A stretch of 64,000 nt of DNA, taken from contig LLEY01000003.1 in the NCBI GenBank assembly GCA_001414485.1, forward strand, positions 744,001 to 808,000. The letters are read 5' to 3'. How positions within the stretch are numbered: position 1 is the stretch's first letter; every line of letters starts with the position of its first letter. A program made the translations under genes and the position numbers. The DNA is from Calycina herbarum. Its lineage: Eukaryota > Ascomycota > Leotiomycetes > Helotiales > Pezizellaceae. A model generated the notes under the pieces. It was not told the origin of the DNA and ran no database searches. It was given only the letters and a program-made list of their open reading frames with translations. Below are positions 13,575 through 23,815 of this stretch, piece by piece.

Positions 13575-16565
13575 TTAAATATACTTATTATTAAGAAAAA
13601 GAACGACCTAGATAGAAGAGTATATATTAATTATAAGGAAGTAAATAATACTATAGTTAAGAACGCTTATCTATTACTTATTAGCTAGTACTTACGAGAT
13701 AAGTTAGATAGAGTAGTATAATTTACGAAATTAGATTAATAAAACACTTATAAACTTATATAAATAAAAGTTAGAGACGAATAGAAAACAGTATTTACTT
13801 TACTATTAGGCCTCTATAAGTATACTATTATACTATTTAGACTATATAATATACTAGCTATATACTAGAGATAGAATAATAATATTTTAAGAGATCTTCT
13901 AAGAGTAATAGTAATTTATTACCTAGATAATATTCTAATCTTCTTAGAAAAAGAGGAAGAATATAAGAGATATATAAGAGAAGTTCTACAACGCCTATAT
14001 AAGGTAGATTCCCGTCTTAAACTTTTAAAATACAAGTTTAGAGTAACTTAGACACTCTTTCTTAGATAGGTATTTAACCTAGAAAAAATAGAAATAGATC
14101 TAGTTATAACAGACGTACTTCAGTAGACAAAGGCAGAATAAACAACACTCTATTCTTAGGACAAAAGACGAGAAGAGTAGAAGAGCTCGAGAGAACCGGG
14201 AACTAAATACAAGTCCTGCAACGCTAGTGCGTACGCTAGTACTAGCGTGTATCTAAGCGAATATATAATATCTAGCAGCTCTCGTAACTATAACCGTTAC
14301 ACTAGTAAAGATCTAGAATATCCTAAACTAGAAATCACTTTAGAGTATAAAAGATATATAGTCCTTTCTTAGATTTGTAAACTTTTACTATTCTTTTATT
14401 AGAGACTATATAAAGATTACTAAACTAATATTAAGATTAGTTAAAAAAGCTATTAAATTTATATAGAATAAATAAGCTAAAGACGCTTTTTAAGAAATTA
14501 AAGTAAAATTTATAAAAAGACCTATTTTATATAATTTTAATATAGATAAGCCTAGTACGATTAAAATAGACGCCTTAGATATAGCTATAGATATAGTTCA
14601 CTTATAACTAAATAATAAGAGAAAACCTATACCTATTATATACTATTCTAAAACATTTAACCTAGTATAATAGAACTATAGTATCTTTAACAAAGAATTA
14701 CTTACTATAGTATTAGCCTTAGAATATTAGAGGATTTATCTCTAGAGTACGAAGTACCTAGTAATAGTACTTACTAATTACTTAAATCTGAAAACGTTTA
14801 TAATAACTAAGGAACTTGTTACTAGACGCTTAGCTAGGTAGTCTAAAACCTTAGCTAGATTTAAGATAATCATTTGATATATTAATAGTATAAGTAACGC
14901 TCGAGCCGATGCTCTTAGCTGAAAACCTAGCTATAAGAATAATAAGAAATATATTAGTATAGTAATATTAAGATATAATAAGAATAGCGATTTAGTATCT
15001 ATAGTATATAAGATCGCGTTTATAATATAGAATAAGGACTCTTAGAGAAATAAGATTTAGAAAGCTTAGAAAAGAGCTTGTTCTAATTTAGCCTTATAAG
15101 CGGAAATAGTAAGACTAATACTAAATAGAAAAGATTTTATAGATATATATTAAGCTACGAATAATTAGAATAACAAGGAACGATATAGAAATAGAAAACT
15201 TTAGATTCCTAATTTATATATAAAAGAATTCGTTAAAGAATACTATTTAGCGTCTACTTACGAATATTAGAGAATTCGTCGAACTCTCTAGAGAATAAAA
15301 CAATATTACTATATCGACGAGGCGTTAAAAGTAGTCAAGGATATAATAGTAGAATATAATACCTATACTAGGAATAAGGCTTTCTACTATACTTCTTATA
15401 AATAGATAAATACTACTCTAATACTATAGATACCTTAGAAATCGATATCTTAGGATTTTATTATTAAACTACTAAAATCTAAGGATCTAATAATAGGGGT
15501 CGAATATAATTTAATCCTAGTTATTATAGAATAGCTTATAAAATATATAATTCTAGTACTATATATAGAATCAAGTATAACCGAGGAACTAGTATTTATA
15601 TTTCTAAAAGAAGTAGTTTTAAGACATAGACTACTAGAAGAAATAATCTTAGATAAAGATAAACTCTTTATCTTAAAATTCTAGATCGCTCTTATAAAAT
15701 AATTAGATATAAAGAGAAAGCTTTCTATAGCCTTTTACTCTTAAATAAATAGAAGAAATAAATAAATAAATTAAGTAGTTAAAACATACCTTTGTTATTA
15801 TATAAACTACTAGTAAGACAACTAGGTAGAACTGCTGCTCTTAGCACAGTTTGCTTATAATAGTTTAGTAATAGAAATAACACTTATTATACTATTCTAT
15901 ACTAATTTTAGATATAAATTAATAGTATATTAAGAACTACTGTCTACGACTATCGATAACTAACTTGCTCGTGTTTAAGTCTCGAAAATTAAAAGTCTAT
16001 ATAAAGAACTTATAGAGGACTTATAGTTCGTAGCTGAAAGAAATACATACTACTATAATAAACAACGTAGTTAGAAGCTAACGCTAAAAGAGAGAGATAA
16101 AGTCTACTTAGTATAAAAGAATATTAATATAAAAAGACTAAGTAATAAATTAGATTATAAAAAACTTAGACTATTTAAAATTAAATATATTAGAGAACCT
16201 TTGAATTATAAATTAGTACTATTAAGAATAATAAACATCTATCTAGTATTCTATATATCCTTACTTAAACTAGTACTACTAGGAGCTCTACTAGCCCTAT
16301 TTATAGAAATTTAACTAATAAATCTAAATACTAAATACGAAGTTAAAAGGATTCTAAACTATAAACTTATTAGAGGATAGGTTAAGTACCTAGTTAAATA
16401 GTTAGATTATCTATACTTAGAAAACACTTAGGAGCTAAAAAGCAATCTTAACTATTGTTTAGTAGAACTTTAGAAGTCCTACCGCTAAAACCTAGAGTTA
16501 CCTATATCTCGTAGTTAGAAGAGAAGGCCTCGAGAAAGGCTGAATCTAGAGATAGCTTAATATTA
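13575..16565 (+). mobile_element. Gypsy A copy 1, 3' part of pol (RT, RNase H, integrase, chromodomain)
   Basis: Continuation of the element split by Gypsy B. The RT reads on as PILLIKKK...DLDRRVYINYKEVN and carries the active site Y-L-D-(D/N)-ILIF at about 13.92-13.95 kb. RNase H reads IKIDALDIAIG near 14.56-14.60 kb. The integrase relic spans about 15.2-16.1 kb. A chromodomain (YEVKRILNYKLIRG-KVKYLVKW..Y with RIP stops) lies at about 16.33-16.44 kb. The polyprotein ends near 16.56 kb after a basic tail rich in Arg and Lys. Stops throughout mark it as dead. Confidence 0.85.
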
Positions 16566-16589
16566 AGCCCAGAGCCGCTAGAGGTAGAA

Positions 16590-17150
16590 GAGGCTGCTAG
16601 CTAGGCAACCTCTGTCTCTCTCTACTCTCTCTGTTCCTTTTTATCTCTTTCTCTCTCTTTAGCTTTATTAAGCTCTTATAGGTTAGTAAGACTACGACAG
16701 AGCATCTCCTACTCCTGCTTAGCGAGAAAGCGTTGTTATTTCCGTAGTTAGAGGATTTTCTATATAGCTTCTTTCTAAACCTTATAAGCTGTTTCCTTCT
16801 TCTATTATAATTGTCGCTTCTAAGTATCGAGAGATTCCTACTTGAAAATTAAGAGTATTCGGTTTTACTTCTTAATATCGTAAGATTTACCTTTTCTAGT
16901 ATATTTAGAGCACTTAGAGCTACTAGTAATATTAACGCATCGACGGCTAGTCTTTGTATTAATATAACGAGTATAAGAAATTATTTCGCGTCTTATACGT
17001 TTGATATAAAGAGTGTTAAGAGTTCTATATTATTTAAGTTTGTCTTTTAAGAGAGGTATTAACGATATAATAGAACCGGGGAAGGCTGCTAGCTTCTTAA
17101 CGATATTTCTTAGCCTATACTTAAGCGTAGAGACACGCTAGTCTAAGAAG
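16590..17150 (-). pseudogene. Antisense accessory ORF of Gypsy A copy 1 (Cys motif plus coiled coil), RIP-broken
   Basis: Between the pol end and the downstream LTR, the opposite strand carries a recognisable protein relic. A C-x8-C-x7-G-K/R-S-Y/C-D cysteine patch near 16.89-16.93 kb is followed by a basic heptad-rich coiled coil reading KRQL..KKETAYKV-KEAI-KIL-LRK-QRFLAK-E-EML (about 16.69-16.83 kb) and an acidic/basic tail. Stops fall at positions expected for Gln or Trp codons. The same ORF is conserved at the same place in Gypsy A copy 2. I do not assign a function. I recall an antisense extra gene being described for Boty-type Gypsy elements of Botrytis, but the link is unverified. Confidence 0.55.
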
Positions 17151-17158
17151 GGGATAGT

Positions 17159-17640
17159 GTTACGAATCACAGCTACGTAGTAAGTAGTCTAGACAGCGCT
17201 CTAATAGAATAAGATACGATATCTAGGAAAGAAAGGTAATATAGAAGAGAATTAGTAATATAGAAAAGGTATTTAAGGGTTTTAGAATCTTACTATTATA
17301 AGACTGTTAGAAGTTATATATAGTTATATAACGTAATCGCTTACATCGTCTTAATCGCTGTAATCGCGAGCGACGCGAGCGACGCGAGTAATATAAGCGA
17401 TAAAGGTAATATACTTAGAGAACGAAGGTTCTATATAAGACTAGCACGTCTGCTATTAGATAGGAGCTTCGTACTTAACTTTAGTTATTAATCTTATTAT
17501 CTTATTTAATATCTTTAATATAAGTAACGAGTTTACTTCTAAGTAAACAACCTAGCGTATCTATACTTCTTACCTATATACTAACCTTCGAGACTTAGTT
17601 ATCTTTGTTTAGTTCGTTTAAGTTTCGTTATACTAGGTTA
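17159..17640 (+). repeat. LTR of Gypsy A (3' LTR of copy 1)
   Basis: Starts TGTTACGAATCACAG and runs about 480 bp to around CGTTATAC. It matches a second copy starting at 21557 (RIP form TATTATAAATCACGG) and, in reverse, the sequence ending at 22452. The right-hand edge is uncertain by roughly 10 bp. It contains CG-rich ATCGC/GCGAG repeats near 17.35-17.40 kb. Confidence 0.7.
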
Positions 17641-18435
17641 TAAAAAAGATAAAGAATATAAGAAGATTATAATCTTAAAAGAACTCGAAAATAAAGATTT
17701 AGTATTAACGATTTATAAAATTACTACTACTAAGAAAAAGATTTATATACTAGAATCTAATAGTAAGACCTTTATTAAAGAATAATATAAATTACTAGTC
17801 TATAGATACTAAGGAATTTAAAGAACTCTTTAGAAAATAAAATAATAGTATAGAATTAATAAACATATAATAATAGTTAAGGAAGTAATAATAGAGTATA
17901 ATATCTATACTAGAAGTAAGACTTCCTACTATATACTCTATAGCTAGATAAATACTACTCTAATACTATAAGTACCTTAGGAATTAATATCTTAGGATTT
18001 TATTATTAAACTACTAAAATCTAAGAATCTAATAATAAGAGTTAAGTATAACTTAATCCTAGTTATTATAAAACGACTTACGAAATATATAATCTTAGTA
18101 CTATATATAGAGTTAAGCATAGCTAAGGAATTAGCTTTTATATTCCTTAGAGAAGTAGTCTTAAGACATAGACTACTAAAAGAAATTCTCTTAGATAAAG
18201 ACAAGCTCTTTATTTTAAAGTTTTAAGTAGCTCTTATAAAACAACTAGAAGCGAAAAGAAAGCTATCTATAGGTTTCTACTTATAGATAAATAAAGAGAA
18301 TAAATATATAAATTAAGTAGTTAAAATATATCTTTATTATTATATAAACTACTAGAAGAATAACTAGGTAGAATTACTACTACTAGTATAATTCGTCTAT
18401 AATAGTTTAATAATAGAAATAATACTAACGTAGTT
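17641..18435 (+). mobile_element. Gypsy A copy 2, integrase relic (5'-truncated)
   Basis: Closely similar to copy 1 at about 15.05-15.87 kb, including the stretches around 17.94-18.22 kb that match 15.41-15.67 kb. It begins abruptly after the LTR, so most of gag, RT and RNase H is missing. It is interrupted at about 18435 by a pogo element and continues at about 20285. A 70-codon minus-strand open frame in this relic is fortuitous. Confidence 0.75.
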
Positions 18436-20275
18436 TATTACTAAGTAGTATATATTACCGAGTAGTATACTTTCCCTCTACTCTACTGCTTTAATATTAG
18501 ATTAATTAACTATAATAAATAATATTAATTAAAACTACTTAGAATCTAATAAACTAGATATGTCTATAACCTCTTAATAAGTTTATATATTATAACTAGT
18601 CTTTCCGTAAGTGCTATACCGTCGTCTAGAGGTTTGCTCTTTATTTTACCTACTCTTCTTAGAACGCTTATTATATCGAGCTTATTCCTCTGTCTTCTTT
18701 TAAGCTAATACGTCTTATATATCCTCTATAGTAAGTGTACCTCCTTAATAAACCTAAGTCTTTTTAGCTCTGCGGCGCTTACTAAGTGCTTTATTTACCT
18801 TACGAAGAGTATAGACTTTAGCTAATAATAAAGTTATCTTATAAGCTAATAGCTCTATACTCTTTACTAATATAGCTATAGTCTTGAAAATAGAGATTAG
18901 CGAGCTTCTTTAATAGCGTGAAATACGATTCTTAACTAAAGTTATTTACGAAAGAGTATTAGTTAGGTTATAAGAGATCTATAAGACCTAAGAGTTAGCG
19001 GCTATAGAGAGAGGTCTAGTAGATATAGAAGTTTATAATCGGATATTAAGCTTTAATATTATAGTCTAGGGATTAAAAGGTACTAAGCCAGCTCTATAGA
19101 ATCTAGCCTAGGCGTTTTAAGTTATTATTAATTACTTATAAGCTATATAAAAGGCTAAAAAGAACTTAACCTTAGTAATATAGTTAATATAAGCTTTAAT
19201 AAAGGTTTTAATTTAACGCTCGTATATACGTTTAAAAATACTAAAACATCTAACGTCGAGTAGCTAGGTTAAATAAGAGGAATAAAAAGATAGGTAAAGA
19301 GTAATAATATTATTAGCTTTATAATACTCTTAAAATACAGCTGATTCGTAACTCTTATACCTATCTAATACTAGTATTCGATATAGCTCTTTTGCGTAAC
19401 TACGAGTATATTTATCGAAGTATTATAGCTATTCTAAGCCTGTCTTATTATCGGTCTATTTATTACTTATAGGTTTAATAACCTAGTCGTATAGGAGGCT
19501 ACTCTTAGTATACTAATTCGCGAGATAATTCTTCCTTTAAACTACTAAAAACAGAGATATATTCTAACCCTCGCTATTAATATAAGTAATTACTATAGTC
19601 TATTCCCGATTACTAGGCTAAACTGTCTTATCTCTATTACGTTAATCAGCGCGAGTTATAACTATTACTAGGTAGATAATTCCTATTATAAACCCTATTT
19701 TATTAAAGTTATAAAAGTCGTAGTCTAAAATACTATATTTTACTCTTATATTCTCTATAAGTCGAAACCACGCGCTAATAAGCTCTGGATCTTCGTATAA
19801 GACTCTTTAAAAGTTATAAACGCGATTAAAACGTGTCTTTAATTCTAGTTAACGTTGTATAAATCGATGTATCTAGAGCTTACTAATATGTTTTCCTCTC
19901 TACGATTTAAGAATATAATTCGTTATATTTTCTATACTAGCTAGTCGAGGTGTAAATCCTCTTATATCTAGATTAAGTATATATTAAATAAGTGTCTCCT
20001 TCTCTAAGTCGTTTAGTTTATAATAATTAGGTTTAGTTTTAAGGCGATAGGTTCGGCTAGCTATTCTATGTCGAAGTGTTATTTTAGAGACTTTGTAGAT
20101 TTTTATAGTAGAGCGATAACTAAGTTTTTTAGATATTTAAATAGCCTCGATAGCTAGGATAATTCGTGCTTCTTAGGTTTAGATTTCTATAGTTAGTTAT
20201 TAAGAAAACGTGTATTAAAGTTAGTAAGTAGTAAAGTAGAGGAAAGTACGTTACTCGGTAATATATACTACTCGG
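18436..20275 (-). mobile_element. pogo/Fot1-family DNA transposon 1, copy a (RIP-degraded, with TIRs)
   Basis: About 1.84 kb flanked by roughly 42-bp inverted repeats: TTTATTACYRAGTAGTATAT at the left and its complement ending CTCGGTAATAAA at the right. On the minus strand a DDE transposase can be read. It includes the conserved block YEDPELISAWFRLIENI followed by KYSILDYDFYNFNK-GF, then the NRE-TVI..IN motif, at about 19.50-19.80 kb. A basic C terminus (KRRRAKKTRV-QGGTLTIE) lies near 18.68-18.78 kb. Many stops come from RIP. It is inserted in the integrase of Gypsy A copy 2. The TA target duplication typical of the family is not cleanly resolvable. Confidence 0.82.
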
Positions 20276-20284
20276 TAATAAACC

Positions 20285-20965
20285 ACGTTAGTTATACTCT
20301 TTTATACTAACTTTAGATATAAGTTAATAGTATATTAAGAACTATTAACTTTAATAATAGATAACTAACTTACTTAAATATAAGTATTTAAGATTAAAGA
20401 GTTATATAAGAAACTAGTAGAAGATTTATAGTTTATAGTAGAATATAATATATACTATTATAATAAACGACGTAGTTAGAAGCTAATATTAAAAGAGAGA
20501 GATAAAGTTTATTTAATATAAAAAAATATTAATACTAAAAGACTTAGCGATAAACTAGACTATAAGAAACTAGGACTATTTAGAATTAAGTAAGTTAGAA
20601 GACCTTTAAATTATAAATTAGTACTACTATAAACTATGAATATATATCTAGTATTCTATATATCTCTACTTAAACTAGTACTACTAGGAGTATTACTAGC
20701 TCTACTTATAGAAATCTAATCTCTTAATCTAAATACTAAATATAAAATCGAAAGGATTTTAAACTACTATATTATTAGAGGTAAGATTAAGTACTTAATA
20801 AAATAGATAGATTATCTATACTTAGAAAATACCTAAGAGCTAAAAAGTAACCTTAACTAGTACTTAGTAGAACTTTAGGAATTCTACTAACGAAACCTAG
20901 GTTTATCTATATCTTATAGTTAGAAGAGAAGGCCTCTAAAAAAGCTAGGTTAAGGCCTAGCTTAG
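20285..20965 (+). mobile_element. Gypsy A copy 2, end of integrase and chromodomain
   Basis: Resumes at ILFYTNFRYKLIVY, matching copy 1 near 15.89 kb. It runs through the integrase C terminus and a chromodomain relic (YKIERILNYYIIRGKIKYLIK) at about 20.74-20.84 kb, ending near 20.96 kb. RIP stops are frequent. Confidence 0.78.
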
Positions 20966-20989
20966 GAACAGGATTAATAGAAGTAAATA

Positions 20990-21545
20990 GAGCTACTAGA
21001 CAGAGGATCTCTATCTCTCTCTACTCTCTCTCTTCTTCTTTCTTTTCTTTTTCTCTCTCTTCTACTTTATTAAGCTCTTATCGGTTTAAGAGACTATAAC
21101 ATAGCGTCTTCTACTCCTGCTTAGTAAGAAAGCGTTATTATTTCTATAATTAGAAGATCTTTTATATAGCTTCTTCTTAAACCTTATAAGTAGTCTCCTC
21201 CTCTTATTATAATTACTACTTCTAAGTATTAAGAGATTCCTACTTAAAGGTTAAGAGTATTTAGTTTTATTCTTCGACGTTATAGAGCTTACTCTTCTTA
21301 GTATATTTAGAGTACTTAAAACTACTAATAATACTAACGTAGTAACAGCTAGTCTTTACTTAAGTATATTAAGTATAAGGAATTATTTTATATCTTAATC
21401 GTTTAATTTAAAAGATATTTAGAATTTTATATTATTTAAGTCTATTCTTATAAATAAGTATTAACGATATAATAGAAGGAAGAGAAGGCTATCTACCTCT
21501 TAATAATATTTCTTAGGTTATACTTAAGCGTAGAAACACGCTAGA
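20990..21545 (-). pseudogene. Antisense accessory ORF of Gypsy A copy 2, RIP-broken
   Basis: Counterpart of the antisense ORF at 16.59-17.15 kb, at the same position between chromodomain and LTR. The coiled-coil portion lies at about 21.09-21.23 kb. It is more heavily mutated than the first copy. Conservation in two copies argues it belongs to the element and is not a chance insertion. Confidence 0.5.
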
Positions 21546-21556
21546 CTAAGAAGGAG

Positions 21557-22452
21557 ATAGTATTATAAATCACGGAATATAGTAAGTAGTCTAGACAACG
21601 CTCTAATAAGACTTAGTATAATATCTAGAGAATAGAAGGTAATATAAGAGAGAATTAGTAATATAAAAGATATTTAAGAGTTTTAAAATCTTACTATTAT
21701 AAGACTATTAGAATTTATATACGATTATATAACGTAATCGCCTATATCGCCTATATCGCTCTAATCGTAAGTAATATAAGCGATATACTTAGAGAACAAA
21801 GGTTCTATATAAGACTAGTACGTCTGCTATTAGATAAGAGCTTCGTACTTAACTTTAGTTATTAATCTTATTACTTTACTTTAATATCTTTAATATAAGT
21901 AATAAGTTTACCTCTAAGTAAATACTATATAATAGTTATCTTCTTTACTTATATACTAACCGTCGAACTCGATATCTTTATAGTTAGATACCGGTTTCGT
22001 TATACGTATACTATAACGAAACTCAAACGAACTAAACAAAGATGACTAAGTCTCGAAGATTAGTATATAGGTAAGAAGTACAGATACGCCGGGTTGTTTA
22101 CTTAGAAGTGAACTCGTTACTTATATTAAAGATGTTAAATAAGATAATAAGATTAATAACTAAAGTTAAGTACGAAGTTCCTATCTAATAGCAGATATGC
22201 TAGTCTTATATAGAACTGTAGTCTCCTGTTCTAATCGCTCTAGTCGCTCGCTCTGATCGCTTCAGTCGACAGGCGACTCAAGCGACTCAGGCGACTAGGT
22301 CACGTGATGCTTCTTACTAAAAGAAATCCTTGGATCGCTTTAGCTAGTCTAAGGATCCCTCTTTTTTGTTTATAAGAGTTTCCGATAGTGCTTAATCTAT
22401 TAGAGCGCTGTCTAGTCTTTACTTATTATATACTTATACGTGATTCGTAATA
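21557..22452. repeat. Tail-to-tail LTR palindrome: forward Gypsy A LTR joined to an inverted related LTR
   Basis: 21557 to about 22000 is a forward LTR matching 17159-17640. From about 22008 to 22452 the sequence is a related LTR in reverse. Read on the minus strand it starts TATTACGAATCAC and shares the block CTAGACAGCGCTCTAATAGA with the LTR at 17.2 kb. The arms are nearly perfect inverted copies for about 200 bp around the centre GTTTCGTTATACGTATACTA. The inverted LTR keeps many CA and TG dinucleotides (22.20-22.44 kb), unlike its partner. Confidence 0.7.
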
Positions 22453-23520
22453 TATACCTGCTTTAAGATACTAAAGTACCTAATATTAAGTAGCTAGGTT
22501 AGATAGAACGAGTAGAGAGATAGTCTAAGAGTTATAATATTATATATCTTATAGTATTCTTAGAACTTAGCTGATTTATAACTCTTATATTTATTAAGAA
22601 TAAGTATTCGATATAGCTCTTTTATATAAGTAGTAGTATATTTATTAAAGTGTTTTAACTATTCTAGATCTATTTTATTATTTATCTACCTATTACTTAT
22701 TAGTTTAATAACCTAGTTAGATAGAAGGCTATCGTCGGTATACTAGTTCGTAAGATAATTCTTCTCTTAAACTACTAAAAATAGAGAAACACTCTAGTCT
22801 TTACTATTAATATAGATAATAGCTATAGCTTATTCTCTATTCTCTAGCTAAACTATCTTATCTCTACTATATCGATCTACGCGGGTTATAACTATTATAG
22901 CGTAGATTATATCTATTATAAACCTAGTCTTATCGAAGTTATAGAAGTCGTAGTCTAAAATCCTATATTTTACTCTTATATTTTCTACTAGTTGAAACTA
23001 CGTGCTAATTAGCTTAGGATCTTCGTATAAGGCTTTTTAGAAATCGTAAACGCGATTAAAACGCGTCTTAAGAGCTAGTTGTTATTATATAAATCGATAA
23101 GTCTAGAGCTTACTAACGCGTTCTATCTCTTTTAATTCTAGGATAAAATTAGCTATATCTTCTATACTAGTAAGCCGTGGTATAAACTCTCTAGAATCTA
23201 GCTTAAGTATATTCTAAGAAATCACCTTCTCTTCTAGTATAGTTAATTTATAATAATTAGGTCGTGTTTCGTCGTAAGAAGTTTAGCTAGCTATTCTATC
23301 TCTAAGTATAGTTCTAGAGACCTTATATAGTTTTACTATAGTCCGAGTATTTATTATCTTAGATAAACGAATAGTCTTAATAGCTAGAATAATTCGAGCT
23401 TCTTTAGTTTAAACTTCTATTTATAGTAGTTGAGAAAACGCGTGTTAAAGTTAGTAGAGTAGAATATAAAGAAAAGTAAGCGACTCGATAATATAAGCGA
23501 CTTAATAATAAACTCTATTA
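22453..23520 (-). mobile_element. pogo/Fot1 transposon 1, copy b (truncated, RIP-degraded)
   Basis: Matches copy a from about 19.21 to 20.27 kb, including the DDE block (YEDPKLIS-V/WF-LVENI, about 22.97-23.03 kb) and the right TIR ending CGACTTAATAATAAA at about 23.52 kb. The 3' part of the transposase and the left TIR are missing. The copy starts exactly at the end of the inverted LTR at 22452, so the LTR element probably inserted into it. Confidence 0.72.
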
Positions 23521-23815
23521 CTACTTTTTAGGAAGTTACTAGTATTATTATATAGGTAAATAAGCCTCTGACTTATATCTATCCACGTGACTAGTACGCT
23601 AGTACTACGCTAGTATAAGTATAAATAGTCGTACTTTAAGTACCTAGAATAGTTATAGAGAATATAATATATATATATAACTAGATAGATTTATAACTAA
23701 GTTATACTAATAATAATATATATACTAAGATATATACTAAATAGATATAAGAGAGCTAAATAGTAATTACTAATTATTAAATAAAAGTAATAATTTAATT
23801 AAATATATATAAGTA
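23521..23815. other. AT-rich spacer, no recognisable gene
   Basis: About 295 bp of mutated AT-rich DNA between two DNA transposons. It has a small CG-containing patch of CTAGTACGCTAGTACTACGC type at 23.59-23.63 kb, resembling 14.22-14.25 kb. Nothing else is recognised. Confidence 0.5.

Noticed and set aside
17992..18204. 70-codon open frame on the minus strand in the transposon block
   Set aside because: Antisense to the integrase relic of Gypsy A copy 2. It arises because RIP depletes stop codons on that strand locally; no protein motif.
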